The position numbers and the translations under genes were made by a program. The notes under the pieces were generated by a model. The model had not been told where the DNA came from, did no database searches, and worked only from the letters and a program-made list of their open reading frames with translations. 64,000 nt of DNA from Streptomyces thermolilacinus SPC6 (GTDB lineage: Bacteria > Actinomycetota > Actinomycetes > Streptomycetales > Streptomycetaceae): the NCBI RefSeq assembly GCF_000478605.2, contig NZ_ASHX02000001.1:3139895-3203894 (forward strand). The letters are read 5' to 3'. Every line of letters begins with the position of its first letter. Position 1 is the first letter of the stretch. Below are positions 1 to 9,271 of this stretch, in pieces.

Positions 1-431
1 GGGCGGTGCTGGTGTTCGCACTGCTGGCGGCCGGGGGCGTCGGGACCGGGGGCGGTACGCCGTGGGCCGTGGCGGCCGGGTTCGGGGCGGGCGAGTGGCT
101 TGGGCTGCTGTACCTGTCGGTGTTCTGCACGCTGTTCGCGTTCTTCGTGCAGATGTGGGCGGTACGGCGTACGTCCCCGTCGCGGGTGAGCCTGCTGCTC
201 GGTACGGAACCGGTGTGGGCGGCCGTCGTGGGGATCGTCCTGGCGGGCGACCGGCCGGGGTGGCTGGGCTTCGTGGGCGTGGCGCTCGTCCTGTGCGGCA
301 CGGCCTGGGGCCGTACGGCGGCGGACCGCGACCGGGAACGGGACCGGGTCCGGGCCGGGGACCAGGACCGGGGCCCGGAGCGGACCGGTGGGGCCGCCGC
401 CGCGGAACCGGACCGGGCGCCGGCCTCCTGA
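1..431 (+). CDS. EamA/DMT-family transporter, C-terminal part (5' end outside window)
   Basis: Open from the left edge with the reading frame starting at base 3, so the N-terminal half is missing. The visible 140 residues hold about three hydrophobic segments, including LYLSVFCTLFAFFVQMWAV and the stretch SLLLGTEPVWAAVVGIVLAG, which is the characteristic second EamA repeat (EPV motif before a helix). The family are ten-helix inner-membrane drug/metabolite exporters; the substrate cannot be told from this fragment. The last 40 residues form a charged, Arg/Asp/Gly-rich cytoplasmic tail of low complexity. The gene runs convergently into the L,D-transpeptidase gene. Confidence 0.85.
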   Translation, partial: AVLVFALLAAGGVGTGGGTPWAVAAGFGAGEWLGLLYLSVFCTLFAFFVQMWAVRRTSPSRVSLLLGTEPVWAAVVGIVLAGDRPGWLGFVGVALVLCGTAWGRTAADRDRERDRVRAGDQDRGPERTGGAAAAEPDRAPAS

Positions 432-474
432 GCCCCGCCACCTGAGCCCCCGACACCTGAGCCCGGCCTCCTGA

Positions 475-1338
475 TCAGCGGGCCAGGCTGCGTACGTCGC
501 CCATCACCACCACCGGCTTGTGCGCCGGGTCCAGCCAGCGCAGCAGCTCCCGCATGTGGGCGCGGAGCAGGGAGACGCAGCCCTGCGTGGGCCCGTCGTG
601 GTCCACGTGGAGCCAGATGCCGCCGCCGCGCTCCTCGCCGAGGGGGCGGGCCCAGTCGAGGGGCGTCCTGCCGGGGACGCGGTTGTAGTTGATGGCGACG
701 ACGTAGTCGAAGGACCCCTCCAGCGGCTCGCCCAGGGAGCCGGTTCCGGTCGCGACGAACCGGGGGCTCTGGTCGTACGGGAGCTTCGCGCCCGGGTCGG
801 GCAGGAGGCCGCCCGCGTCGGTGAGCCGGAACACGCCGATCGGGGAGCGCAGGTCGTCGCGGACGTGATGGTCGGTCCAGCCCTTGACGGCGTTGTGCGC
901 GGGCCACGGGTCGGACGCGGCGGTCCAGCCGGTGTCGGGGCGGCGTTCGTACAGGGTGGCGGTGCCGGTGTTCAGGTCCCGGCCGTGGCCCTGGACGACG
1001 ACGGCCTGGCGGGTGTCGGGCGGGATCGCGGCGCGGGTGGCGGGGCCGAGGCCGGGGATCTGCGCGGAAGCGGCGGGCGGCCCCGGTACGCCCTTCGGGG
1101 AAGCGGCGGACGCGGTGCCCCTCGGGGACGCGGCGCCCTCCGGGGCGGGGACGCCGCTCGGGTGGGCCCGGCCCCCGGCGGTACCCCGTTCGGCCGAGCC
1201 GGTACCGGTGCCGGTACCACCGCCCGGCCCGCCTCCTTGCCCCTCGACGCAGGCGGTCAGCGGCAGCAGCGCGAGCAGCAGCGTCGCGGCGAGTAGGCGG
1301 CGGGGGCGTCGCGGGACGGGCGGCAGGGCGGGCGACAT
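475..1338 (-). CDS. L,D-transpeptidase family lipoprotein (YkuD-like catalytic domain)
   Basis: 287 residues. Start chosen at the ATG at 1338 because GAAAGG lies at good spacing upstream and a lipoprotein signal follows: Arg-rich n-region, Leu-rich core, then LLPLTAC with Cys30 as the probable lipidated residue. A Gly/Ala/Pro/Ser-rich linker of about 90 residues precedes the catalytic domain. The domain ends in HVDHDGPTQGCVSL, the His and SxGCxR/S-like nucleophile region of YkuD-fold L,D-transpeptidases, with Cys254 as predicted nucleophile. Family members form 3-3 cross-links in peptidoglycan or attach proteins to it; Streptomyces carry several. Extracytoplasmic, membrane-anchored. An in-frame extension to a start at 1494 lacks signal-peptide logic and was rejected. 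Confidence 0.82.
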   Translation of the reverse strand: MSPALPPVPRRPRRLLAATLLLALLPLTACVEGQGGGPGGGTGTGTGSAERGTAGGRAHPSGVPAPEGAASPRGTASAASPKGVPGPPAASAQIPGLGPATRAAIPPDTRQAVVVQGHGRDLNTGTATLYERRPDTGWTAASDPWPAHNAVKGWTDHHVRDDLRSPIGVFRLTDAGGLLPDPGAKLPYDQSPRFVATGTGSLGEPLEGSFDYVVAINYNRVPGRTPLDWARPLGEERGGGIWLHVDHDGPTQGCVSLLRAHMRELLRWLDPAHKPVVVMGDVRSLAR

Positions 1339-1516
1339 GGCGGGCCTTTCGCTGGGGCGGCTTCGGCGCCGCGCCCCGTGTCGGCACGGTTCGCGGCGCT
1401 CTCCCCTACAGGCGTGCCACGGTGAGCCCCGCGCAGAACGCACCATCCCCCAGAACGCCCCCGTACGCACGACCCGCCGTCCCCGCGGGGGCATGGCGTA
1501 GGCCCCTCCCGGGCAT

Positions 1517-1557
1517 GGCGAAGGCCCCGGAACCTGCCTGGTTCCGGGGCCTTCGCC
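1517..1557 (-). terminator. Intrinsic terminator hairpin downstream of aspS
   Basis: Perfect 18-bp inverted repeat (1517-1534 with 1540-1557) around a 5-base loop, immediately after the aspS stop codon. No long T-run, as is usual for Streptomyces terminators. Confidence 0.8.
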
Positions 1558-1567
1558 GTGCCTCTGG

Positions 1568-3334
1568 TTACTTCTCCGTGGCGGGCTTGCGCACCGAGAT
1601 GTTCAGCTCGCGGAGGCGGGACTCGTCCAGCTCCGTCGGGGCGCCCATCATCAGGTCCTGGGCGTTGCCGTTGAGCGGGAAGGCGATCGTCTCGCGGATG
1701 TTCGGCTCGTCGGCCAGCAGCATGACGATGCGGTCCACGCCCGGGGCGATGCCGCCGTGCGGCGGGGCGCCGAAGCGGAACGCGCGGAGCATGCCCGCGA
1801 ACTCCTGCTCGACGGTGTCCCGGCCGTACCCGGCGATCTCGAACGCCTTGATCATGATCTCGGGCTCGTGATTCCGGATCGCGCCGGAGGACAGCTCGAC
1901 GCCGTTGCAGACGATGTCGTACTGCCAGGCCAGGATGTCGAGCGGGTCCTTCTCCTCCAGGTCCTTCATGCCGCCCTGGGGCATCGAGAAGGGGTTGTGG
2001 GAGAAATCGATCTTGCCGGTCTCCTCGTCCTTCTCGTACATCGGGAAGTCGACGATCCAGCAGAAGCGGAAGACGTTCTCCTCGAAGTGGCCGGCGCGCT
2101 TGGCGGCCTCGACGCGGACCGCGCCCATGATCTTGGAGACCTCTTCGAAGTCGCCCGCGCCGAAGAACACGGCGTGGCCGGGCTTCAGGCCGAGGCGGTC
2201 GACCAGCGTCTTGACGTTGTCCTCGGTGAGGAACTTCGCGATGGGGCCACTGAACGCCATGTCCTCGCCGACGCGGATCCAGGCGAGACCCTTCGCGCCG
2301 TGCTCGACGGCGAACTCGCCCATCGAGTCGAAGAACTTGCGCGGCTGGTCCTGCACGGCCGGGACCGGCAGGGCGCGGACGTGCTTGCCCGCGAACGCCT
2401 TGAACTCGGAGTCCGCGAAGACGTCCGTGATGTCCACGAGCTCCAGCCGCGCGCGCAGGTCCGGCTTGTCGGAGCCGTACTTCAGCATCGCCTCGCGGAA
2501 CGGGATGCGCGGGAACGGCGAGGTGACGTGGCGGCCGCCGCCGAACTCCTCGAACAGCTCGGTCATGAGCTTCTCGATCGGCTGGAAGACGTCCTCCTGC
2601 TCGACGAATGACATCTCGACGTCGAGCTGGTAGAACTCGCCCGGCGAGCGGTCGGCGCGGGCGTCCTCGTCGCGGAAGCAGGGCGCGATCTGGAAGTAGC
2701 GGTCGAAGCCCGAGACCATCAGCAGCTGCTTGAACTGCTGCGGCGCCTGCGGCAGCGCGTAGAACTTGCCCGGGTTGAGGCGGGACGGCACGACGAAATC
2801 GCGGGCGCCCTCGGGGGAGGTCGCGGTGAGGATCGGCGTGGCCATCTCGTTGAAGCCGAGGGCGACCATCTTCTGCCGGATCGCGGAGATCACGGCCGTG
2901 CGCAGCATGATGTTGCGGTGCATGCGCTCGCGGCGCAGGTCCAGGAAGCGGTACTCCAGGCGCCGCTCCTCGTTGACGCCGTCGTCCGTGTTGATGGTGA
3001 ACGGCAGCGGTCCGGCGGCGCCGAGCACCTCGACCTCGGAGACCTCGACCTCGACCTCACCGGTCGGCAGGTCCGCGTTGACGTTCTCGGCGCCACGCGA
3101 GACGACCTTGCCGTCCACGCGGACGACGGACTCCTTGGTCTGCTTGTCGAGGGCCTCGTACGCGGGGGTGCCGGGCCGGGCGACGAGCTGCGTGATGCCG
3201 TAGTGGTCGCGCAGATCGATGAAGAGGATGCCGCCCAGGTCGCGCCGATTGTGCAGCCAGCCGCTCAGCCGGACGTCGGTGCCGACGTCAGAAGCGCGGA
3301 GCTCGCCGCAGGTGTGGGACCTGTACCGATGCAT
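1568..3334 (-). CDS. aspS: Aspartyl-tRNA synthetase
   Basis: 588 residues, the normal length for bacterial-type AspRS. It charges tRNA-Asp with aspartate in the cytoplasm. The N-terminal OB-fold anticodon-binding domain (roughly residues 1-110, starting [18 protein letters not shown]) is followed by the class II catalytic domain. Motif 2 is visible as [19 protein letters not shown], and motif 3 as [14 protein letters not shown] near residue 545. The bacterial GAD insertion lies between (about 290-420). Actinobacterial AspRS is often non-discriminating and works with GatCAB, but that cannot be settled from this sequence alone. It is divergent from the SpoIIE-type phosphatase gene, and two parS-like palindromes sit between them. 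Confidence 0.97.
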   Translation of the reverse strand: MHRYRSHTCGELRASDVGTDVRLSGWLHNRRDLGGILFIDLRDHYGITQLVARPGTPAYEALDKQTKESVVRVDGKVVSRGAENVNADLPTGEVEVEVSEVEVLGAAGPLPFTINTDDGVNEERRLEYRFLDLRRERMHRNIMLRTAVISAIRQKMVALGFNEMATPILTATSPEGARDFVVPSRLNPGKFYALPQAPQQFKQLLMVSGFDRYFQIAPCFRDEDARADRSPGEFYQLDVEMSFVEQEDVFQPIEKLMTELFEEFGGGRHVTSPFPRIPFREAMLKYGSDKPDLRARLELVDITDVFADSEFKAFAGKHVRALPVPAVQDQPRKFFDSMGEFAVEHGAKGLAWIRVGEDMAFSGPIAKFLTEDNVKTLVDRLGLKPGHAVFFGAGDFEEVSKIMGAVRVEAAKRAGHFEENVFRFCWIVDFPMYEKDEETGKIDFSHNPFSMPQGGMKDLEEKDPLDILAWQYDIVCNGVELSSGAIRNHEPEIMIKAFEIAGYGRDTVEQEFAGMLRAFRFGAPPHGGIAPGVDRIVMLLADEPNIRETIAFPLNGNAQDLMMGAPTELDESRLRELNISVRKPATEK

Positions 3335-3369
3335 CGTGGTTCATCCAGTCTTCGCGGATCGGGGTGTTT

Positions 3370-3383
3370 GTTTCACGTGGAAC
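3370..3383. other. parS-like ParB-binding palindrome (one mismatch)
   Basis: GTTTCACGTGGAAC matches the parS consensus GTTTCACGTGAAAC at 13 of 14 positions (A to G at position 11). It lies 36 bases upstream of aspS and 35 bases from a perfect copy. The identical variant recurs at 36889. Confidence 0.75.
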
Positions 3384-3404
3384 ATGGGCTGTTTCCCGGA
3401 AAGC

Positions 3405-3418
3405 GTTTCACGTGAAAC
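3405..3418. other. parS site (perfect consensus)
   Basis: GTTTCACGTGAAAC, an exact match to the palindromic ParB-binding site known from Streptomyces and Bacillus. ParB loaded here organises the origin region for segregation during sporulation. It is intergenic, between aspS and the divergent phosphatase gene. Confidence 0.92.
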
Positions 3419-3497
3419 ACAGACCAGGGTACCGGGCGGAAGGTTCCGGGCTTTCGCACAGTGGCGTCGCTTCCGCCCATCTTCTTAAAGTGGGGCA

Positions 3498-5636
3498 ATG
3501 CGCACCGAGGAGGTCCTGGCCGCGATCCTGACCGGTCTGTGGCGGTGGGACAGCGGGACCGGGATCGTCGAGCTGGACGCCGAGGCGGCCAGGCTGCTGG
3601 GGCTGCCCGCCGAGCCAGTGGAGCTGACGGAGGGCGCCGTGCGCTCCCGTTTCCATCCCGTGGACTGGAACGAGATCGACGGCATCGTCAATCTCGCGCT
3701 CGCGGAGGGCACCCTCGCCGAGTCACGACTGCGGGTGATGGACGAGAACGGCCGGGTGGTCCGGGCCGTGCGGTCACGCGCGAAGCCGATGGCGTACGGC
3801 TCCGGGGGCGGGATGCGGCTGGTCGGCACCCTCCAGGAGGTCGCCGAGCCGGAACCTGGTCCCGGGCGGGCCGCGCGGCAGCCGGTGACGGGTGACTGGC
3901 GGCGGTCGCGCGAGGCGTTCCTGCTGGACGCGGGGCGGGCGCTGGCGGAGGCGCGGTCCACGGCGGAGGTGCTGCGGGTCGCGGCGTCGCTGTCGATGCC
4001 GGGGTTCTCGCCGGACGGGCTCGCGGTGTTCGGGGTGGCGGGCGACCGACTGACCATCATCGGGCAGCACGGGCACAGCCCCGGTGACGAGAGCCCGTTC
4101 GCCGACATGCCGCTGGACACGGACTATCCGGCGGCCGAGGTGGTCCGCACGGGGCGGGCGATCTACCTCTCGACGCCGGAGGACTACCGCAAGCGCTTCC
4201 CGGCGACCTGGCCGCTGGCGCAGCGGTTCGGGCGGGAGTCGTGGGCGTTCCTGCCGCTGATCGTGGCGGGCCGGACGATGGGCGCGTGGCTGGCGGCGTT
4301 CACGTACCGGGTGGGCTTCTCGCCGGACGAGCGGTCGGTGCTGACGACGGTGGCCCGGATGCTGGCGCAGGCGCTGGCCAGGGCGGGGGTCGCGGAGTCG
4401 GAGCGGGAGCTGTCGCTGGGCCTCCAGCGGACGATGCTGCCGGTGCTGGGCCCGGCGATCCCCGGCATGGAGGTGGCCGCGCGGTACGTCCCTACGGGCG
4501 GCGGGCTCCAGGTGGGCGGCGACTGGTACGACATGATCCAGCTGCCCGGCGGGCGGGTCGCGTTCGTGATCGGTGACGTGCAGGGGCACGACGTGCGGGC
4601 GGCGGGGCTGATGGGCCAGCTGCGGATCGCGCTGCGGGCGTACGCCTCGGAGGGCCACCGCCCGGACGCGGTGCTGTCGAGGGCGTCGCGGTTCCTGTAC
4701 GGGATCACGGAGGGCGCGCACGGCGTGGACGGCCACGGCCCGGCACCGGCGGCGGGCGACACGGACGGGGCGCGGTTCGCGACGTGCCTGTATCTGGAGG
4801 TCGATCCGGCGTCGGGCACGCTGGACATCGCGCGGGCGGGGCACCCGGACCCGGCGGTGCTGATGGCGGACGGCACGGTGATGATGCGGCCGACGGACGG
4901 CGGGCTGCCGCTGGGCATCGTCCCGGACACGGACTATCCGACGACGCGGATGACCCTGGAGCCGGGCGAGACGCTGATGCTGTGCACGGACGGGCTGCTG
5001 GAGACCGGCGGGCACGACATGGAGACGGGCTGGCTGCGGGTCCGCAAGCTGCTGGAGGAGTACGACCCGCGCCGGGAGTCGCTGGAGGTGCTGGCCGACT
5101 CGCTGGTGCAGGCGGTGCACGGGCCGGAGTCGCACCACACGGTGGGCCCGCTCGCGGACCGGCGCGAGGACGACATCGCGGTGCTGCTGCTGTCCCGTAC
5201 GGGCGATGCCGCCGTGCGGCTGGCCCCGCGCCGTACGGTGCTGACGGTCGCCCAGGCGGAGCCGGAGCGGATCGCGGGCGCGCGGCGGCAGCTGCGGGAG
5301 CTGCTGCACGACTGGGCGGACGAGGACCAGGTGGACTCGGCGGTCCTGATGGTGTCGGAGATGGTCACCAACGTGCTGGTCCACACCGACGGGGACGCGC
5401 TGCTGGTGGCGGAGGCGCGCGGGGAGCGCGGCGCGCGGCGGCTGCGGGTGGAGGTGGCGGACGCCAGCGACGAGCTGCCGCACCGCAGGAGGCCCGGCGA
5501 GATGGCGTCGTCGGGGCGCGGTCTGGTCCTGATGGAGATGCTGGCGCACGCGTGGGGCGTGGACCCGCGCGGCGAGGGCAAGTCGATCTGGTTCGAGCTC
5601 TACGAGGGCGGGACGCCGGACACCGGACGGGCGTAG
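3498..5636 (+). CDS. PAS-GAF-SpoIIE (PP2C) serine phosphatase with C-terminal anti-sigma-like ATPase domain
   Basis: 712 residues in four modules. A PAS-like N-terminus covers about 1-120 (ILTGLWRWDSGTGIVELD). A GAF domain covers about 135-305. A PP2C/SpoIIE phosphatase covers about 315-560, with metal motifs VGGDWYDMI, IGDVQGHD, CTDGLLE and EDDIAVLLL. An HATPase_c_2 domain covers about 575-705 (SEMVTNVLVHTDGDALLV, GRGLVLMEMLA). The layout is that of Streptomyces partner-switching regulators, in which the phosphatase dephosphorylates an anti-anti-sigma factor and the ATPase domain resembles RsbW-type kinases. The cognate sigma and anti-sigma partners are not in the window. A TTAAAG -10-like element 7 bases before the ATG suggests a leaderless or very short leader. 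The 3' end overlaps the convergent permease gene by 37 bases. Confidence 0.9.
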   Translation: MRTEEVLAAILTGLWRWDSGTGIVELDAEAARLLGLPAEPVELTEGAVRSRFHPVDWNEIDGIVNLALAEGTLAESRLRVMDENGRVVRAVRSRAKPMAYGSGGGMRLVGTLQEVAEPEPGPGRAARQPVTGDWRRSREAFLLDAGRALAEARSTAEVLRVAASLSMPGFSPDGLAVFGVAGDRLTIIGQHGHSPGDESPFADMPLDTDYPAAEVVRTGRAIYLSTPEDYRKRFPATWPLAQRFGRESWAFLPLIVAGRTMGAWLAAFTYRVGFSPDERSVLTTVARMLAQALARAGVAESERELSLGLQRTMLPVLGPAIPGMEVAARYVPTGGGLQVGGDWYDMIQLPGGRVAFVIGDVQGHDVRAAGLMGQLRIALRAYASEGHRPDAVLSRASRFLYGITEGAHGVDGHGPAPAAGDTDGARFATCLYLEVDPASGTLDIARAGHPDPAVLMADGTVMMRPTDGGLPLGIVPDTDYPTTRMTLEPGETLMLCTDGLLETGGHDMETGWLRVRKLLEEYDPRRESLEVLADSLVQAVHGPESHHTVGPLADRREDDIAVLLLSRTGDAAVRLAPRRTVLTVAQAEPERIAGARRQLRELLHDWADEDQVDSAVLMVSEMVTNVLVHTDGDALLVAEARGERGARRLRVEVADASDELPHRRRPGEMASSGRGLVLMEMLAHAWGVDPRGEGKSIWFELYEGGTPDTGRA

Positions 5637-6658
5637 TGCCGCCGCAGCTCCTCGAAGACGCCGAACGCGGCGGCGGTGAGGGGCACGGCGAGCAGCATGC
5701 CGAGGATTCCGGCGACGGACGCCCCGGCGGTGAGGGCGAGCAGCACGGCCGCCGGGTGCATCTGGACGGTACGGCTCTGGATGATGGGCTGGAGGACGTT
5801 CCCCTCCAGCACCTGCACGGCGAGCACCACGCCGAGCGCCCACAGGGCGATGGCGAGCCCCCGGTCGGCGAAGGCGACGAGGACGGCGACGGCCCCGGAG
5901 AGGAACGCGCCGAGGTACGGGATGTAGGCGCCGACGAAGACCAGCGCGCCGAGCCCGACGGCGCCCGGCACGCGCAGCACGAGCAGCCCGGCCGTGATGA
6001 GGACGGCGTCGATCAGGGCGATCAGGGTGGTGCCCCGCATGAACCCCTCGACCGCCTCGTACGCGCGGCGCGCCATGGCCTCCACCATGTCGGTGGTGGA
6101 CGCGGGGGTGAGGGACCGCAGCACGCCGACCGCCCGCCCGGAGTCGCGCAGGAAGAAGAAGACGAGGAAGAGGGCGAGCAGGGCCATGGCCGCCACCTCG
6201 GCGACCACGCTGAGCCCCGTGATCACCCCGGACGCGGCGGTGGAACCGAACCGGCCGAGGAGGTTCCGCGCGTTGGCGGCGATGTCGTCGAGGGAGGTCC
6301 CTGCGGCGCCGAACCGCTCGGCGAGGTCCCCGGCGGCGCGGCGCAGGGAGTCGACGATCTGGTCGCCCGTGTCGATGAGCGCGGCGACGACGATGTACGC
6401 GGCGCCCCCGAAGACCGCGACGACCGCCACGCAGGTGAGCCCGGCGGCAAGCGACCGGTTGACGCGCATCGCGACGAGGCGGCGGTGGAGGGGGCCGAGG
6501 AGGGCGGTGCCGAGCAGGGCGAGCAGCGCAGGGGTGACGGCGGTCCGGAAGGTGACGCACAGCCAGACCGCGACGGCGGCCACGCCCGTGACCAGCAGGA
6601 GGACGGCGCACCAGGCGGCGAGGCGGCGGACGGGTTCGGGCAGCAGCGGCGGCGGCAC
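5600..6658 (-). CDS. AI-2E family transporter (PerM/TqsA-like membrane protein)
   Basis: 352 residues with about eight predicted transmembrane helices arranged as in the AI-2E exporter superfamily: an N-terminal hairpin, a central region (about 85-145) without helices, then the conserved membrane block ALFLVFFFLRDSGR and the late motifs ILGMLLAVPLTAAAFGVF and ENVLQPIIQSR. Members are permeases whose substrates vary (autoinducer-2, sodium/proton antiport). The substrate here is unknown. The GTG at 6658 is used as start; it precedes the hydrophobic N-terminus directly. Its end overlaps the convergent phosphatase gene tail to tail. Confidence 0.85.
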   Translation of the reverse strand: MPPPLLPEPVRRLAAWCAVLLLVTGVAAVAVWLCVTFRTAVTPALLALLGTALLGPLHRRLVAMRVNRSLAAGLTCVAVVAVFGGAAYIVVAALIDTGDQIVDSLRRAAGDLAERFGAAGTSLDDIAANARNLLGRFGSTAASGVITGLSVVAEVAAMALLALFLVFFFLRDSGRAVGVLRSLTPASTTDMVEAMARRAYEAVEGFMRGTTLIALIDAVLITAGLLVLRVPGAVGLGALVFVGAYIPYLGAFLSGAVAVLVAFADRGLAIALWALGVVLAVQVLEGNVLQPIIQSRTVQMHPAAVLLALTAGASVAGILGMLLAVPLTAAAFGVFEELRRHYARPVSGVPPS

Positions 6659-6677
6659 GCGACCAGCCCACCACGCG

Positions 6678-6711
6678 CGCGTGGGCCCCGCAGTCTCGCG
6701 GGGCCCACGCG
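6678..6711 (-). terminator. Hairpin terminator downstream of pirin
   Basis: 14-bp perfect stem (6678-6691 with 6698-6711), six-base loop, about 80 bases after the pirin stop codon and just before the permease start. Confidence 0.6.
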
Positions 6712-6746
6712 GGTGAGGGGGCGTCAGACGAACGGGGCGGCAGTCA

Positions 6747-6780
6747 CGCCCCGGGTCGCGTGACGCCCCGGGTCGCGTGA
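6747..6780. repeat. 17-bp tandem duplication
   Basis: CGCCCCGGGTCGCGTGA occurs twice head to tail (6747-6763 and 6764-6780) in the pirin 3' flank. Non-coding. Confidence 0.85.
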
Positions 6781-6793
6781 CACACCGGAAGGG

Positions 6794-7768
6794 TTACAGC
6801 GGCCGGCCCTCGCCCATGCCGTGGACGGCGGGGACGCGGCCGAGCCGGCCCGCCTGGAAGTCCTCGAACGCCTGGAGCAGTTCGTCGCGGGTGTTCATGA
6901 CGAACGGCCCGTAGTGCGCCATGGGCTCCCGGATGGGCCGCCCGCCGAGGAGGACGACCTCCAGGTCGGGCGTGTTGCCGTCCTGCTTCTCGTCGGCCCG
7001 TACGGTGACCGAGCCGCCGTCGCCGAAGACGGCGGTCTGCCCCGTGTGGACGGGCCGCCGCTCGGCGCCGACCGTGCCGCGCCCGGCGAGGACGTAGGCG
7101 AGGCCGTTGAAGTCGGAGCGCCAGGGCAGGGTGACCTCGGAGCCGGGGCGCAGGGTGGCGTGGACCATGGTGATGGGCGTGTGGGTGATGCCCGGGCCCT
7201 CGTGCCCGTCCAGGTCACCGGCGATGACGCGGAGCAGCGCGCCGCCGTCGGACGAGGTGAGGAGCTTGACGGAGCCGCCGCGGATGTCCTGGTAGCGGGG
7301 GTCCTTCATCTTGTCCTTGGCGGGGAGGTTCACCCAGAGCTGGAGGCCGTGGAAGAGGCCGCCGGACATGACGAGGGACTCCGGCGGCGCCTCGATGTGG
7401 AGGAGGCCGCTGCCCGCGGTCATCCACTGGGTGTCGCCGTTGGTGATGGTGCCGCCGCCGCCGTTGGAGTCCTGGTGGACGAACGTTCCGTCGATCAGGT
7501 ACGTGACGGTCTCGAAGCCGCGGTGCGGGTGCCAGGGGGTGCCCTTGGGCTCGCCCGGCGCGTACTCCACCTCGCCCATCTGGTCCATCATGATGAACGG
7601 GTCGAGGTAGCGGTAGTTGATCCCGGCGAACGCGCGGCGGACCGGGAAGCCCTCCCCTTCGAAGCCGGTGGGCGCGGTGACCACCGTGAGGACCTTGCGG
7701 GCCTGGGTGCCGGCCGGTGCGGCGACGCGGGGCAGGGTGAGCGGGTTCTCGACGGTGACGGCAGGCAT
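6794..7768 (-). CDS. Pirin family protein (bicupin)
   Basis: 324 residues. Two cupin folds are expected. The pirin N-domain carries FVMDQM-type sequence (FIMMDQMGEVEYAP) and the metal-binding His cluster in HPHRGFETVTYLIDG, followed by a His/Glu at GLLHIEAPPESL. Bacterial pirins act as quercetin 2,3-dioxygenases or as redox-linked regulators of central metabolism; which applies here is open. GGAGG is well placed before the ATG at 7768. The gene is divergent from the sensor kinase, and the shared promoter region holds an AT-rich imperfect palindrome. Confidence 0.9.
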   Translation of the reverse strand: MPAVTVENPLTLPRVAAPAGTQARKVLTVVTAPTGFEGEGFPVRRAFAGINYRYLDPFIMMDQMGEVEYAPGEPKGTPWHPHRGFETVTYLIDGTFVHQDSNGGGGTITNGDTQWMTAGSGLLHIEAPPESLVMSGGLFHGLQLWVNLPAKDKMKDPRYQDIRGGSVKLLTSSDGGALLRVIAGDLDGHEGPGITHTPITMVHATLRPGSEVTLPWRSDFNGLAYVLAGRGTVGAERRPVHTGQTAVFGDGGSVTVRADEKQDGNTPDLEVVLLGGRPIREPMAHYGPFVMNTRDELLQAFEDFQAGRLGRVPAVHGMGEGRPL

Positions 7769-7806
7769 GGTGACCTCCAGGAGGCGGGTCGGCGTACACC
7801 CAGATT

Positions 7807-7822
7807 AGTTGAACAATGAACT
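7807..7822. promoter_or_regulatory. Possible operator in the pirin promoter region
   Basis: AGTTGAACAATGAACT forms AGTT-N8-AACT half-sites in an unusually AT-rich stretch 39 bases before the pirin start. It resembles the spacing of small winged-helix or MarR-type operators, but no regulator gene is adjacent. Tentative. Confidence 0.3.
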
Positions 7823-7963
7823 TCTTGCCAGTGGAACGAGGGGAACGCCCGGTCCATTCTCGGGCCCGAGGTCGTGAACCGGCCGCCTCATGGCCTGATC
7901 CGCTCGGCGATACTGCGGGGGACACCGCAGCGCCCACGCCTGCGAGATCGGGGGAACCACCGC

Positions 7964-9256
7964 ATGCGCACGCCCATGCCCGCGTCCGTACCGCCCGCGA
8001 CGCCCACGCCGACCGCGTCCGGGACCAGGACCCGGTCGCCGCGCAGGGCGCTCGCCTTCGACGTGCTGGTGGCCGCCGCCGCGGCCTTGGAGCTGCTCAC
8101 CTGGTACGGGGCTCTCGACCGGGCCTCCGCGCTCGTGTGCCCGCCCGCGTTGCTGGCCCTGCTGCTGCGCCGCCGCTTCCCCGTGCCCGTGCTGCTGGCC
8201 ACGCTGCCGTCCATGGCGACCGGACACCTGTGGATCGCGCCCATGATCGCCCTGTTCACGGTGGCGTCCCGCACCACGCGCACCCCGCTCGTCGTGGCCG
8301 CGACGGCCGCGCTGTTCGCCGCGACGATGTGGTCCGGGTACAGCGCGGACACCTCCGGCATGGCGTGGGGCGACCACCTGTTCACGGTGGAGGTGGCACT
8401 CATGTTCAGCGTCGGCCCGGCGGGCCTGGGCCTCCTCGCCCGTACGCGCTTCGAGCTGCGCGCCCGGCTGCGGGAGCTGACCGCGTCGCAGGAGCACGGC
8501 CGTCGCCTCGAGGCGGAGCGGGCGGTGGCGCGGGAGCGGGCGCGGATGGCCCGCGAGATGCACGACACCGTCTCGTACCACCTGGGGATCATCGCCACGC
8601 AGTCCGGCGCGCTGTGGGCCACGGCGCCCGACGAGACGGTCCGGCAGGACGCGGAGACGATACGCCGCCACAGCGCGGCCGGGCTGGCGGAGCTGCGCGA
8701 GGTGGTGGGCGTGCTGCGCCGCGCGGCGGGCGCCGACGACGGGGACACCGCCCGCCTCCACCACCTCCCGGCGCTGGTGCGGGACGCTCGCCTGGACGCG
8801 GTGCTCGACCTGGACGCCACCCTGCCGGACGGCCGCGCCTGCGCGCCCGCCGTGGAGCGGGCCGCGTACCGGACCGTGCAGGAGGCGCTGACGAACGCCC
8901 GCAAGCACGCGCCGGGCGCCCCGGTGACGGTGACCGTACGGCCGTCGGTCCAGGGCGACACCCTGATCGTGGAGGTACGCAACGACGCCCCGCCCGGCGA
9001 TCCGGCCGCGCCCCAGGGGACCACGCTCGCGACGGGCGACGGGTACGGGCTGACGGGCCTCAAGGAGCGCACGGCCCTGGTGGACGGCACGCTCCGGGCG
9101 GGCCCGACACCCGACGGCGGATTCGCGGTACGGGCCGAACTCCCCCTCACGCCCCCACCGGCCGCCCCGGCGACGGCCCCCGCACCGGCCGCACCCGCAC
9201 CCGCACGGCAGCCACAGCCGCGCTCCGCCCTGGACCGCACGATCCCGAGCCAGTGA
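7964..9256 (+). CDS. NarL/DesK-type sensor histidine kinase (orphan)
   Basis: 430 residues. Start at the ATG at 7964 with GGGGGAA upstream; an in-frame start at 7874 has no ribosome-binding site. About four transmembrane helices lie in residues 20-150. They are followed by a coiled linker, a HisKA_3 dimerisation domain (MAREMHDTVSYHLGII, phospho-acceptor His in REMHD), and a HATPase domain with N-box TVQEALTNARKH and G-box GYGLTGLKERTALVDG. A Pro/Ala-rich tail ends the protein. Kinases of this subfamily normally pair with a LuxR-type response regulator next door. None is present on either side, so its partner must be elsewhere. Confidence 0.9.
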   Translation: MRTPMPASVPPATPTPTASGTRTRSPRRALAFDVLVAAAAALELLTWYGALDRASALVCPPALLALLLRRRFPVPVLLATLPSMATGHLWIAPMIALFTVASRTTRTPLVVAATAALFAATMWSGYSADTSGMAWGDHLFTVEVALMFSVGPAGLGLLARTRFELRARLRELTASQEHGRRLEAERAVARERARMAREMHDTVSYHLGIIATQSGALWATAPDETVRQDAETIRRHSAAGLAELREVVGVLRRAAGADDGDTARLHHLPALVRDARLDAVLDLDATLPDGRACAPAVERAAYRTVQEALTNARKHAPGAPVTVTVRPSVQGDTLIVEVRNDAPPGDPAAPQGTTLATGDGYGLTGLKERTALVDGTLRAGPTPDGGFAVRAELPLTPPPAAPATAPAPAAPAPARQPQPRSALDRTIPSQ

Positions 9257-9271
9257 CCTGACGCCCGCGTC

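Noticed and set aside
3774..6674. 966-residue open frame on the minus strand
   Set aside because: It is antisense to the SpoIIE phosphatase gene and continues through the AI-2E gene in another frame. The translation is Arg/Pro/Ala/His-rich with no domain; typical high-GC shadow.
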